NCBI RefSeq assembly: GCF_041260665.1
Contig: NZ_JBGCCT010000048.1
Span: 1 to 51,355 of the forward strand
DNA length: 51,355 nucleotides
DNA from: Catenulispora sp. GP43
GTDB lineage: Bacteria; Actinomycetota; Actinomycetes; Streptomycetales; Catenulisporaceae
Reading direction: 5' to 3'
The position numbers and the translations under genes were made by a program. Below the pieces are notes generated by a model. The model had not been told where the DNA came from, did not search any database, and was given only the letters and a program-made list of their open reading frames with translations. Shown here one piece after another: positions 24,196-32,837 of the stretch; the first letter of the stretch is position 1; every line of letters begins with the position of its first letter.

Positions 24196-25179
24196 GTGAA
24201 CGCGCTGCCCACCCAAGCGCCCCGGCGCCAGGGCACGCCGCCGCACAAGCCCGCCGCCCCCGACACCCCGGGGGCGGCCGGGCCGCGCCGGCCTCGCCAA
24301 CTCCAGCCCTACATCCTGCTGATACCCGCGATCGTCCTGCTGGCCGCGGTCGTCGGCTACCCGCTCGTGCGCCTCGGCGTCATCTCCACCCAGGGCTTCG
24401 GTCTCCGTACCCTGATCACCGGGCGCGCCACCTCCGTCGGCGGCGCGAACTACACCGCGATCCTGCACGACTCGCAGCTGGTCCCGGTCCTGCTCCGGAC
24501 CGTCGTGTTCGCCGCGACGCTCGTCGCCGGGACGGTCGTCATCGGTTTCGGGGCGGCGCTGATGATGGTCGCCGCGGGCCGGCGGCTGCGGGTCGCGATG
24601 ATGCTCGCGCTGCTGGGGGCCTGGGCCATGCCGACCGTCGCCTCGACGCTGGTCTGGCAGTGGCTCTTCCAGCCGACCTACGGCGTCATCAACTGGCTGC
24701 TCACCCAACTGCACGTCTTCGGCGACCTGCGACAGCACGACTTCCTCGCCGGAACGACCTCCGGCTTCGTCGTCGTGTGGCTGCTCGTGGTCTGGATATC
24801 AGTGCCCTTTGTCGCTCTGACCTTGTACGCGGGCCTGAGCCAGATCCCCGGCGACTACTACGAGGCCGCCGCGATCGACGGCGCCGGATACCTGCGGCAG
24901 CTGCGCACCGTCACGGTGCCGTTCCTGCGTCCGGTGCTCATGCTGGTCACCGTCCTGTCGGTGATCTGGGACTTCAACGTCTTCAACCAGATCTGGATCC
25001 TCACCAAGGGCGGCCCCGACGGCGCCACCACCACGATCGCGATCTGGTCCTTCACCCAGGCCTTCGCCTCGCAGTCCTACGGACAGGGCGCGGCGATCGC
25101 GGTGTTCTCGGTGGTCCTGCTGGCCGTCTTGGTCGGCTGGTGGGTCCGGCGTCTGGTCGTGTCCGGGGAGGAATCATGA
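24196..25179 (+). CDS. Sugar ABC transporter permease, DasB-like
   Basis: 327 aa. GTG at 24196 with GGAGG upstream, 61 bp after the binding-protein gene. A Pro/Ala-rich cytoplasmic N-terminus precedes six hydrophobic helices. The EAA loop reads DYYEAAAIDGAGYLRQLRTVTVPFL. It belongs to the MalF-type (CUT1) permeases and forms the import channel with the next gene product. Confidence 0.88.
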   Translation: MNALPTQAPRRQGTPPHKPAAPDTPGAAGPRRPRQLQPYILLIPAIVLLAAVVGYPLVRLGVISTQGFGLRTLITGRATSVGGANYTAILHDSQLVPVLLRTVVFAATLVAGTVVIGFGAALMMVAAGRRLRVAMMLALLGAWAMPTVASTLVWQWLFQPTYGVINWLLTQLHVFGDLRQHDFLAGTTSGFVVVWLLVVWISVPFVALTLYAGLSQIPGDYYEAAAIDGAGYLRQLRTVTVPFLRPVLMLVTVLSVIWDFNVFNQIWILTKGGPDGATTTIAIWSFTQAFASQSYGQGAAIAVFSVVLLAVLVGWWVRRLVVSGEES

Positions 25180-26006
25180 CAGCCAAGGGCCGCAACCGGG
25201 TCCTGCTGAACATCGGCGGCTCGGTCTTCGTCCTGGTCTGGGCGTTCCCGCTGTACTGGATGGTCAACACCGCCTTCAAGCCGCAGCACGACATCCTCAC
25301 CACCACCCCGAAGTTCCTGCCGTTCCCGCTGACGCTGGCCAACTTCGCCGACGCCGTCGGCAAGCCGAACTTCGGCCACTACGTCGTCAACAGCCTCATC
25401 GTGACGCTGTCCGTGGTGGTCGTGGCGACCGTCGTGGGCTTCCTGGCGGCGCTTGCCCTGGCCCGCTTCCGCTTCGTGGGCCGGCGCGCCATCCTCGTCA
25501 CGATCTTCGGCATCCAGATGATCCCGGCCCCCGCGCTGGTGATCCCGATGTTCCTCACCATGAAGAACCTGCACCTGCTCAACAACCTGCTGTCGCTCGG
25601 GCTCACCTACACCGCCTTCGTCGTCCCGCTCACCATCTGGATCCTGCGCGGCTTCGCCCAGGGCATCCCGGTCGAGCTGGAGGAGGCCGCCAGACTCGAC
25701 GGCGCGAGCCCCGGGCAGGTCATCCGGCACGTCATGCTCCCGCTGCTGGCCCCCGGCATCATCGCCACCTCGATCTTCGCGTTCATCACGGCCTGGAACG
25801 ACTACATCTACGCCTACGTGATGATGAAGGACGACGCCCACTACACGCTGCCGGTGTGGCTGGCCACCTTCTCCACCAACACCGGCACCGACTACGCGGG
25901 CCTCATCGCGGGCTCGACGCTGTTCGCACTCCCCGCCGTCGTCTTCTTCCTGATCGCGCAGACCCGGCTCACCGCCGGCATGACCGCCGGCGCCGTCAAG
26001 GGCTGA
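25176..26006 (+). CDS. Sugar ABC transporter permease, DasC-like
   Basis: 276 aa. The ATG at 25176 overlaps the preceding stop (ATGA). It is a MalG-type CUT1 permease with six helices; the EAA loop is VELEEAARLDGASPGQVIRHVMLPLL. WNDYIYAYVMM is the usual CUT1 segment after it. It is translationally coupled with the DasB-like permease. Confidence 0.9.
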   Translation: MTAKGRNRVLLNIGGSVFVLVWAFPLYWMVNTAFKPQHDILTTTPKFLPFPLTLANFADAVGKPNFGHYVVNSLIVTLSVVVVATVVGFLAALALARFRFVGRRAILVTIFGIQMIPAPALVIPMFLTMKNLHLLNNLLSLGLTYTAFVVPLTIWILRGFAQGIPVELEEAARLDGASPGQVIRHVMLPLLAPGIIATSIFAFITAWNDYIYAYVMMKDDAHYTLPVWLATFSTNTGTDYAGLIAGSTLFALPAVVFFLIAQTRLTAGMTAGAVKG

Positions 26007-26032
26007 ACTCTGGCTGAACCGAAAGGCCTTTC

Positions 26033-27631
26033 GTGATGATCCCCCGCCCCGCCGAGTACACCGCGCGCCCCGGCGAGTTCGTCCTGGGACCGGAGCTGAA
26101 CCTGCACGCCGGTCCCGGTGCCGAACGTCCCGCCGACCTGCTCGCGGCCTACCTCGGCGCCGGCCGCCCGCGCACCGCCGCCGGCCCGGCCGCAGCCGCG
26201 GCCACGGCTATCTCCGTCGGCCTCGACGACGGCGCCCACGACCATCCCCACGGCTACGAGCTGCGGATCACCCCGGACCAGGTGACGCTCGCGGCGCCGA
26301 GCGAAGCAGGGCTCTTCAACGGGGTGCAGACGCTGCGGCAACTGCTCCCGGCCCAGGCGCTGTCAGCCGATCCGGCCGCGGCCCCGGCCGGCGACTGGCG
26401 CTGGCCGGCCTGCCACATCCGCGACGCGCCGCGCCTGGCCTGGCGCGGCGTGATGCTGGACGTGGCACGGCACTTCATGCCGATCGAGTTCCTGCACCGT
26501 CTCGTCGACGAGATCGCCCTGCACAAACTCAACATCCTGCATCTGCACCTCACCGACGACCAGGGCTGGCGCGTCGAGATCGACGGTCTGCCGCTGCTCA
26601 CCGAGATCGGCTCGACCCGCACCGAGTCGATGGTCGGCCGCGCCGGATCGACCGTGTTCGACGGCGTCCCGCACTCCGGCTACTACACGCGGCGAGAACT
26701 CGCCGGGCTCGTCGAGTACGCGGCGGCCCGCGGTGTGACCATCGTCCCCGAGATCGGCATGCCCAGCCACACCCGCGCGGCCCTCGCCGCCTACCCGGCG
26801 CTGGGCAACCACCCCGACATCAGGCTTCCGGTGTGGACCTCCTGGGGCATCAGCGAGGACATCCTCGCGGTGCACGACGAAGCCCTCGACTTCTGCCGGC
26901 ACGTGCTGTCCGACGTCATGACGCTCTTCCCGTCCCGCAATATCCACATCGGCGGCGACGAGTGCCGGACGGTCCAGTGGGAGCACAGCGAGGACGCCCG
27001 CCGCCGAGCCGCGCAGGCCGGTCTGCTCGACGTCGCCGAACTCCTGGGCTGGTTCCTGAGCCGGATGCAGGGATTCCTGGCCGAGAACGGCCGCCGCGCC
27101 GTGTGCTGGAACGACGCGGTGGGCGTCGGCAACCTGGACCCCGGCGTGGTCGCCACCGCCTGGCTGAAGCCGGAGCACGCCGCGGAGGCGATCGCGCGCG
27201 GCCACCAGGTGATCGTGGCCCCGCACGAGCACACCTACCTGGACTACCGCCAGACCGGCCACCCCGACGAACCCCCCTCGGCGGACGACCGTGTCCTGAC
27301 CCTCGCCGACGCCTACTTTTTTGACCCGCTACCGACAGGTCTGACCGCCGTCGGCGCCGCAGCTCTGGACGACGCCTCCGGCGGACCCGGCGTCCTGGGA
27401 ACCCAGGCACAGCTGTGGACCGAGTCCGCGCCGACGACGGAGGTCGTCAGGCATCTGCTTTACCCGCGCCTGTGCGCTCTGGCCGAAGGAGCGTGGAGCG
27501 ACGAGCGCCGCGATCCCGCCGACTTCGCGGCCCGCCTCCAGCACCATCTGCTGAGGCTGGCCGCGCTCGGGGCGCTGCCGAGCGCTCGGCCGGAGGGCTG
27601 GGATCCCGGTGCCGGACTGTCGATGCCCTGA
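26033..27631 (+). CDS. Beta-N-acetylhexosaminidase (GH20)
   Basis: 532 aa. GTG at 26033 or the adjoining ATG at 26036, after GAAAGG. There is no signal peptide, so it is cytoplasmic. An N-terminal GH20b-like domain (~1-130) precedes the catalytic TIM barrel. The barrel includes RGVMLDVARHFMP, HLHLTDDQGWR, VPEIGMPSHTRAAL and the catalytic pair D309-E310 in HIGGDE. It hydrolyses imported chitobiose and longer N-acetylglucosamine oligomers. At 26 bp behind the transporter it completes an uptake-and-cleavage operon, comparable with the das cluster of Streptomyces. Confidence 0.92.
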   Translation: MMIPRPAEYTARPGEFVLGPELNLHAGPGAERPADLLAAYLGAGRPRTAAGPAAAAATAISVGLDDGAHDHPHGYELRITPDQVTLAAPSEAGLFNGVQTLRQLLPAQALSADPAAAPAGDWRWPACHIRDAPRLAWRGVMLDVARHFMPIEFLHRLVDEIALHKLNILHLHLTDDQGWRVEIDGLPLLTEIGSTRTESMVGRAGSTVFDGVPHSGYYTRRELAGLVEYAAARGVTIVPEIGMPSHTRAALAAYPALGNHPDIRLPVWTSWGISEDILAVHDEALDFCRHVLSDVMTLFPSRNIHIGGDECRTVQWEHSEDARRRAAQAGLLDVAELLGWFLSRMQGFLAENGRRAVCWNDAVGVGNLDPGVVATAWLKPEHAAEAIARGHQVIVAPHEHTYLDYRQTGHPDEPPSADDRVLTLADAYFFDPLPTGLTAVGAAALDDASGGPGVLGTQAQLWTESAPTTEVVRHLLYPRLCALAEGAWSDERRDPADFAARLQHHLLRLAALGALPSARPEGWDPGAGLSMP

Positions 27632-27643
27632 TCAGTCCGGCTT

Positions 27644-28501
27644 TCAACGACGTGTGAAAGCGGCGGCATTGTCCGCCGCCCACGCGGCGAAGGTCCGGGG
27701 CGCGCTACCGGTCACGTCGGCGACGGTGGTGCGCACCGGCGACTCGTCGAGGCTTCCCTTCGCATAGAAGTCGAGGAACGCGTCGATGTACGGCTGCGGC
27801 GTGCCGTCCGCGACCATCGCCTCGCGCGCCTGCTCGTCGGTGAGTCCTTCGAAGCGCAGCGGCCGATCCAGGACGCCGGCCAGGATCGCCACCTGGTCGC
27901 CGGGGAGCAGGGCCTCCGGGCCGGTGGGCAGAAGTACCTCGCCGCTGTACCGGTCCGGCTCGGCGATCACCGCGGCGATGACGGCGCCGAGGTCCGCCGG
28001 GTGCAGGCAGGCGGTGGCCACGCTCGGGAACGGCAGGGTGACGGTGTCGCCGTCGCGGACCTGCCCGGCCCAGCGCAGTGCGTTCGTCATGAACGCCGAG
28101 GGCCGGACCACGGTGTACGGCAGCTTCGACTCCGCCGCGGCCTGTTCGCTGCGCACCATGTACGCCGTGACGGCGTTGGACATGTCGCCGCTCCCCGCCG
28201 ACACGCCGGACAACTGCACGACATGGCCGACGCCTGCTTCGCGCGCCGCGGCGTAAAGGCCGGGCATGTCCGCGTAGCCGGGCAGCAGGAACAGGGCCTG
28301 CGCGCCCTCCAGCGCGGCGGCCAGCGACGCGGGCTCGTTCAGGTCGCCGATCGCGGTCTGCGCGCCGGCGGCGGCGAACCGCGCCGCGTCCGCCTCGGCA
28401 CGTACCACCGCGCGCACCGGCATACCCGCCTCGACCAGGGCCGTCACCAACGCACCGCCGACGTTGCCGGTCGCTCCGGTGACCACGGTCAGAGAACTCA
28501 T
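27644..28501 (-). CDS. NmrA-like NAD(P)-binding protein (atypical SDR)
   Basis: 285 aa. ATG at 28501 after GGAAGG. It has a Rossmann fold with VVTGATGNVGGALVTALVEAG at the N-terminus, followed by GDLNEPASLAAALEG and a SGVSAG segment. It lacks the YxxxK catalytic pair of classical SDRs, as NmrA/YcnD-type proteins do. It may be an NAD(P)H sensor or quinone-type reductase. It is convergent with GH20 (12-bp gap) and divergent from the GH76 gene. Confidence 0.82.
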   Translation of the reverse strand: MSSLTVVTGATGNVGGALVTALVEAGMPVRAVVRAEADAARFAAAGAQTAIGDLNEPASLAAALEGAQALFLLPGYADMPGLYAAAREAGVGHVVQLSGVSAGSGDMSNAVTAYMVRSEQAAAESKLPYTVVRPSAFMTNALRWAGQVRDGDTVTLPFPSVATACLHPADLGAVIAAVIAEPDRYSGEVLLPTGPEALLPGDQVAILAGVLDRPLRFEGLTDEQAREAMVADGTPQPYIDAFLDFYAKGSLDESPVRTTVADVTGSAPRTFAAWAADNAAAFTRR

Positions 28502-28637
28502 CGTTCCGCCTTCCTGCCGATCTTCGTGTCCTGCACGAGAATAGCCAGTGGCCTTACTTAACGGGCGGCTCGGGCGTGACTACCCTTCCCGGTGGTCCGA
28601 TCACTGCTTTATTCGGCCCCGAGGAAGGACAAGGCCC

Positions 28638-30503
28638 TTGTCTCATCGAACAGCACGTGGCCGGCACACTTGGGAAGCAGCGGCCGCCGTGGCCTTTGCG
28701 CTCCTGCTGACCGCGACAGCGACGTTCGCGACCGCCGCGAAGGCACACGCGTTCGTCGCCGTCACCAACATCTACCCCGACGTCCGTGATCCCGGCTGGT
28801 CGGCCGGCGACCGGCAGGCCGCGTCGGCCTCGCAGTGGGGACGGAACATCGTCCTGCACGTGTCCGACGCCGACGACATGGCCTGGGCCAGCATCGACAA
28901 CGGCCAGCCCACCGACGAGGTCTGGATGGACCGCTCCTACGACGGCGGCGCCACCTGGAGCTCCGACGCGCAGATCGGCGACACCACGATCCCGAGCGGC
29001 CAGACCGGCTGGCGCACGATGATGTACAACTTCGACAACCCCGGCGGCGGCCAGCACGGCGTGCTGCGAGCCTGCGGCAAGGCCGGCAACCGGCCGGAGA
29101 TCGCCTGCACCGGCTGGTTCAGCGAGGCCACCGCCGCGGTGAACCACTATCCGGACGTCCGCGATCCGGGCGTGGCCGCCGGCGACCGGCAGGCCGGTAC
29201 GGCCTCGCAGTGGGGGCGGAACATCGTCCTGCACGTCTCCGACGCCGACGACATGGCCTGGGCGAGCATCGACAACGGCCAGCCCACCGACGAGGCGTGG
29301 ATGGACCGTTCGTACGACAACGGGGCCACCTGGAGTTCGGGCTCGAAGATCGGCGACACCACGATCCCGAGCGGCCAGACCGGCTGGCGCACGATGATGT
29401 ACAACTTCGACGACCGGCTGACCGAGCAGGTCGGCGTGCTGCGGGCCTGCGGCAAGGCCGGTAACCGGCCGGAGATCGCCTGCACCGGCTGGTTCCGGCC
29501 GGAGCTCGGCGGCAAGGCCGACGGCGCCGCCGCGGTCAGCCAGTACTGGAGCCCGCGCACCGGCCTGTGGTCCGGGGCGTACGGCTGGACCGACGCGAAC
29601 GCGCTCACGTCGCTCATCGACTATCTGCAGCGCACCGGCGACCACAGCTACGACTACGTCATCCGCCAGGTCTGGTACCACAACCTCCGCAACGACGGCA
29701 GCCAGATCAGCCAGAACTACGACACCTACGGCTACAACGACGACATCGGCTGGTGGGGTCTGGCGTGGCTGCGGGCCTACGACTACACCGGGGTCTCGGA
29801 CTATCTGAACATGGCCCAGACCGACGCCGACATCATGGCGAGCCACTGGGACGGCTATTGCGGCGGCGGCGTGTGGTGGAACACCAGTACCGGTTCGTCC
29901 GGCTACAAGAACGCCATCACCAACGAGCTGTACCTGAAGCTGAACGCGGCCCTGTACAACCACACCAAGAACACCACCGATCTGGGCCGGGCGAACGCCG
30001 AATGGCAGTGGTTCGCCGGCACCGGGATGATCAACTCGTCCGGCCTGGTCAACGACGGCCTCACTACCGACGGCACGTGCAAGAACAACGGCGGCGGGAC
30101 GTTCACCTACAACCAGGGCGTGATCCTCGACGGCCTCGCGCAGCTGTCGATCGCGCGGGGTGGCGACAGCACCCTGCTGGCGCGGGCGAAGACCATCGCG
30201 CAGGCCGCGACGACGCGGCTGGTGTCGGGCGGCGTGCTCAGCGAGCCGGTCGGGAACAACGACTGCGACAGTGACGACTCGCTGTTCAAGGGGATCTTCG
30301 TCCGGAACCTGTACGAGTACGCGCGCGACGCGAACGACAACAGCTTCGCGTCGTTCATGGCGACGCAGGCGACGTCGATCCTCGCCAAGGACACATATGG
30401 GTTCAATCAGAAGGGGATGTTGTGGGGCGGTGCCAGCTCCGCGCAGGAGACCGGCTACCGCTGCACGTCCTCGGGGCAGGACGCGTTGAGCGCCGGTATG
30501 TAG
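28638..30503 (+). CDS. Secreted GH76 (alpha-1,6-mannanase type) enzyme with two tandem N-terminal repeats
   Basis: 621 aa from a TTG at 28638 behind GAGGAAGGAC; this start begins a normal signal peptide (~1-36). A GTG at 28548 is possible but would bury the promoter. Two nearly identical ~116-residue modules follow (YPDVRDPG...ACTGWF), each with SQWGRNIVLHVSDADDMAW. The C-terminal GH76 catalytic domain has TDANALTSLIDYLQ, YNDDIGWWGLAW (adjacent catalytic aspartates) and FKGIFVRNL. GH76 cleaves alpha-1,6-mannan of fungal walls. The repeats are not a carbohydrate-binding family I recognise. A shared terminator separates it from the convergent chitinase gene. Confidence 0.85.
   Translation: MSHRTARGRHTWEAAAAVAFALLLTATATFATAAKAHAFVAVTNIYPDVRDPGWSAGDRQAASASQWGRNIVLHVSDADDMAWASIDNGQPTDEVWMDRSYDGGATWSSDAQIGDTTIPSGQTGWRTMMYNFDNPGGGQHGVLRACGKAGNRPEIACTGWFSEATAAVNHYPDVRDPGVAAGDRQAGTASQWGRNIVLHVSDADDMAWASIDNGQPTDEAWMDRSYDNGATWSSGSKIGDTTIPSGQTGWRTMMYNFDDRLTEQVGVLRACGKAGNRPEIACTGWFRPELGGKADGAAAVSQYWSPRTGLWSGAYGWTDANALTSLIDYLQRTGDHSYDYVIRQVWYHNLRNDGSQISQNYDTYGYNDDIGWWGLAWLRAYDYTGVSDYLNMAQTDADIMASHWDGYCGGGVWWNTSTGSSGYKNAITNELYLKLNAALYNHTKNTTDLGRANAEWQWFAGTGMINSSGLVNDGLTTDGTCKNNGGGTFTYNQGVILDGLAQLSIARGGDSTLLARAKTIAQAATTRLVSGGVLSEPVGNNDCDSDDSLFKGIFVRNLYEYARDANDNSFASFMATQATSILAKDTYGFNQKGMLWGGASSAQETGYRCTSSGQDALSAGM
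28773..29120 (+). repeat. Tandem intragenic repeat, copy 1 of the GH76 N-terminal module
   Basis: A 348-bp unit encoding YPDVRDPG to ACTGWF. Its partner starts exactly 375 bp later (29148-29495). The long blocks of identical DNA suggest recent duplication or gene conversion. Confidence 0.85.
29148..29495 (+). repeat. Tandem intragenic repeat, copy 2 of the GH76 N-terminal module
   Basis: Second 348-bp unit, in frame with copy 1. Differences cluster near the start and in the segment after NFD. Confidence 0.85.
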
Positions 30504-30532
30504 CAGCGGCCGTACATGCGGCGGGATAACCG

Positions 30533-30565
30533 GATGGAGCCGGCGCCATCAGCGCCGGCTCCATC
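30533..30565. terminator. Bidirectional terminator between GH76 and chitinase
   Basis: A 14-bp perfect stem GATGGAGCCGGCGC / GCGCCGGCTCCATC with a 5-nt loop sits midway between the two convergent stop codons (30503 and 30580). Confidence 0.8.
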
Positions 30566-30579
30566 GTTGGTCGCGCAGT

Positions 30580-31692
30580 TCAGCAGGTGAGGTTCCCGCC
30601 CGGAGAGACACCGAGAACGCCGGTGATGCTCTCGTAGTCGTTGACCCGGTCCTGCATCTCGGCGGTGTTCCCGCCGTTGCACTCGATGCTGCCGTTGATG
30701 GCCCAGATCGTCTGGCCGAAGCCGGCGCCGTTGACCATCGCGTTGTGCGCGGTCATGGTGCCGGGCCCGTTCTGGGTCATCCAGTACCAGAGCGCGGTCT
30801 TCCAGGAGGTGGCCGAGTCCGTCGCCGCGAGGTCGGGGTTGTCGAGCAGATCGACGCCGATAGCGTTTCCGGCCGCGTAGTAGTTGAAGTTCCAGCTGAT
30901 CTGCAGCGGGCCGCGGCCGTAGTACTGGTTGCTGCCGGCCGGGCAGCCGTAGGACTCGCTGGCGCAGTAGTTGCCGGACTGGTCGATCTCCCTGATGTAG
31001 ACCAGGCCGCCGGTCTCATGGTCCACGTTGGCCAGGAACGCCGCGGCTTCCTGCTGCTGCGTCGCGGTGCTTCCGGTCGTGGCGAAGCCGGGGAAGGCGC
31101 TGATGGCGGAAACCAGGCCGCTGTAGGTGTAGAAGGAGTTCCGGTTCGGGAAGATCTGGTCGAACTGCGCTTCGCTAACGACGAATCCGTTGGAGCCGCC
31201 GCCTCCGCCTCCGCCGCCCCCACCGCCGCCGGTGCAGGTGTACGGCGACCAGTACCAAGTGCTGATGGTCGGGTCGTAGCCGGGGTTGGCGTTGGTGGCT
31301 ATGTAGAGATTGCCGTTAGGCGTGTACGTGACGATGGCGCCGACGTTGTAGTACTGGCCGGCCACCCATGCCGGGTAGCTACAGCTGCTGCCGCCACCCC
31401 CTCCGCCTCCGCCGCTCCCGCCGGTGCACGCACCCTGATCCACCCAGACGTCCTGGGCGTTGTTACCCGGGACGTCGCCCTGGGTCCACCACTTGGCGGA
31501 CCAGTTGTCCCCGTTGTACGAGGCGGTCTGGCCGCCGGTGTACGCGACCGTGGAGCTCCACGGCGCGGCGCAGGCGGTCGACGCGTGGGCCTGCGTGGCC
31601 GGCAGGGCGACGAGCGCCAGGCCGAGCATGCTGGCCAGTACGGCCAGCAGCGCCAGCAGCCGAGTACTTCTCGGCCGGTGAGTAAGGGTCAT
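30580..31692 (-). CDS. Secreted GH19 chitinase with two N-terminal CBM5/12-like domains
   Basis: 370 aa. ATG at 31692 with GAGGAG upstream; longer in-frame extensions run through the promoter repeats. Signal peptide ~1-37 (AHA end). A CBM5/12 chitin-binding domain lies at ~42-89 (YNGDNWSAKWWTQGDVPG). A second, more divergent one lies at ~104-153 (AWVAGQYYNVGAIVTYTPNGNLYIA). Poly-glycine linkers flank the second. GH19 catalytic residues are E226 in DHETGG and E235 in REIDQ, the standard nine-residue spacing, with YYGRGPLQISWNFNYY behind. It degrades crystalline chitin outside the cell and supplies substrate for the das-like importer. Confidence 0.94.
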   Translation of the reverse strand: MTLTHRPRSTRLLALLAVLASMLGLALVALPATQAHASTACAAPWSSTVAYTGGQTASYNGDNWSAKWWTQGDVPGNNAQDVWVDQGACTGGSGGGGGGGGSSCSYPAWVAGQYYNVGAIVTYTPNGNLYIATNANPGYDPTISTWYWSPYTCTGGGGGGGGGGGGSNGFVVSEAQFDQIFPNRNSFYTYSGLVSAISAFPGFATTGSTATQQQEAAAFLANVDHETGGLVYIREIDQSGNYCASESYGCPAGSNQYYGRGPLQISWNFNYYAAGNAIGVDLLDNPDLAATDSATSWKTALWYWMTQNGPGTMTAHNAMVNGAGFGQTIWAINGSIECNGGNTAEMQDRVNDYESITGVLGVSPGGNLTC

Positions 31693-31738
31693 GAGCCACT
31701 CCTCTGTGGGGGGAAAGGCGTGAGCGGGGTCACTTGGG

Positions 31739-31796
31739 AGTGAACAAAATTGGTACAGACCAGTCAATGGGCTTTGCCATAAATTGGTCCAGACCA
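31739..31796 (-). promoter_or_regulatory. Chitinase promoter with two DasR-type direct repeats
   Basis: Read with the gene, TGGTCTGGACCAATTT (31796 to 31781) and TGGTCTGTACCAATTT (31762 to 31747) are direct repeats 34 bp apart. Each is itself palindromic at TGGTC/GACCA or TGGT/ACCA. They match the 12-bp direct repeats known in Streptomyces chitinase promoters, which are DasR responsive elements. A TTGACT -35 (31762-31767) and TTCACT -10 (31739-31744), 17 bp apart, flank the nearer repeat. Confidence 0.75.
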
Positions 31797-31813
31797 ACAG
31801 GGGCTCAAGATCC

Positions 31814-32776
31814 TTACTTGATGGCTGAGGCGCGGGTGAACCGGCCTGCGAGGGCTTCCAGATGCTCGCGCAACTCCGGCGGCGACTCGACCTCGAACTC
31901 CACGTCCAGCATTCCGATCACCAGCGCGACCAGCGCATAGGAGTCGGACCCCATCTCCAGCCGGCAGGTGCGCTCGTCGATCGGGGTGATGATGCCCTCG
32001 ACGCGTCCGGTGAGTTCCTCGGCGGGGACGTGGACGCGGACGACGGAACGGTACGGCCACGGATCGAACGAGATCGTCCGGCGCAGGTAGGCGGCGACGT
32101 CGCCGTCGGGGGAGGGGCGGTGCGCGAAGTGCCGGCCGTTGGGGGTTCGCAGGGTCATGCGATCGACGCGGAAGGTGCGCCAGTCGTCCCGCCCGGTGTC
32201 CCAGCCGACGAGGTACCACCGGTGGCCCCAGTGCGCGATCCGGTGCGGCTCGACGGCGCGCCGGGTCCCGTCGCCGTGGTGGCTCAGGTAGTCGAAGCGC
32301 AGGGTCTCGGCGCCGCGGATCGCCGCCGAGATGGCGGTGAGCGTCTCCGCGCCGACGCCGGCGCCGGTCTCGTAGCGCGGCGGCATGGCGACCACCGCGG
32401 CGCGCAGCGAGGCGGCCTGGTGGCGCAGCCGTGCGGGGAGCACTTGCTCCACCTTGGTCAGCGCGCGCAGCGAGGCTTCTTCGATCCCTGTGACGCCGCC
32501 GGTCGCGTTGGCCTGCAACCCCAGCGTGACGGCGACCGCCTCGTCGTCGTCCAGCAGCAGCGGAGGCAGCTTCGCGCCGGCCCCGAGCCGGTAGCCGCCG
32601 ACCGGGCCCATCGAGGCGTGCACGGGATATCCCAGCTCCCGCAACCGATCCACGTCGCGCCGGATCGTGCGGGTGGTGCACTCGAGGCGCTCGGCCAGTT
32701 CGGTGCCGGTCCAGTCGCGGTGCATCTGGAGCAGGGACAGCAGGCGCAGCAGTCGTGCAGGGGTGGTCTCCGACAT
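31814..32776 (-). CDS. YafY/WYL-domain transcriptional regulator (DeoR-type HTH)
   Basis: 320 aa. ATG at 32776 after GAGAAG. The N-terminal HTH is [45 protein letters not shown] domain (~140-220) contains [16 protein letters not shown], and a WCX C-terminal extension ends the protein. WYL regulators sense small ligands or nucleic acids. It is divergent from the epoxide hydrolase gene, with a perfect inverted repeat between them, and is presumed to repress that gene and itself. Confidence 0.88.
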   Translation of the reverse strand: MSETTPARLLRLLSLLQMHRDWTGTELAERLECTTRTIRRDVDRLRELGYPVHASMGPVGGYRLGAGAKLPPLLLDDDEAVAVTLGLQANATGGVTGIEEASLRALTKVEQVLPARLRHQAASLRAAVVAMPPRYETGAGVGAETLTAISAAIRGAETLRFDYLSHHGDGTRRAVEPHRIAHWGHRWYLVGWDTGRDDWRTFRVDRMTLRTPNGRHFAHRPSPDGDVAAYLRRTISFDPWPYRSVVRVHVPAEELTGRVEGIITPIDERTCRLEMGSDSYALVALVIGMLDVEFEVESPPELREHLEALAGRFTRASAIK

Positions 32777-32795
32777 GGATCGATCTTCTCGCACA

Positions 32796-32818
32796 TGTAG
32801 GACCGAAACTGTCCTACA
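32796..32818. promoter_or_regulatory. Operator between WYL regulator and epoxide hydrolase
   Basis: TGTAGGAC-CGAAACT-GTCCTACA is a perfect 8-bp inverted repeat with a 7-nt spacer in the 61-bp divergent gap. It lies 20 bp from either start codon, so one bound dimer would cover both promoters. Confidence 0.7.
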
Positions 32819-32837
32819 CAGAGGAGATGCTTGCTTC

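Noticed and set aside
31693-31797. Longer chitinase start at 31797
   Set aside because: It would translate the promoter and direct repeats; the ATG at 31692 has a ribosome site and begins the signal peptide.
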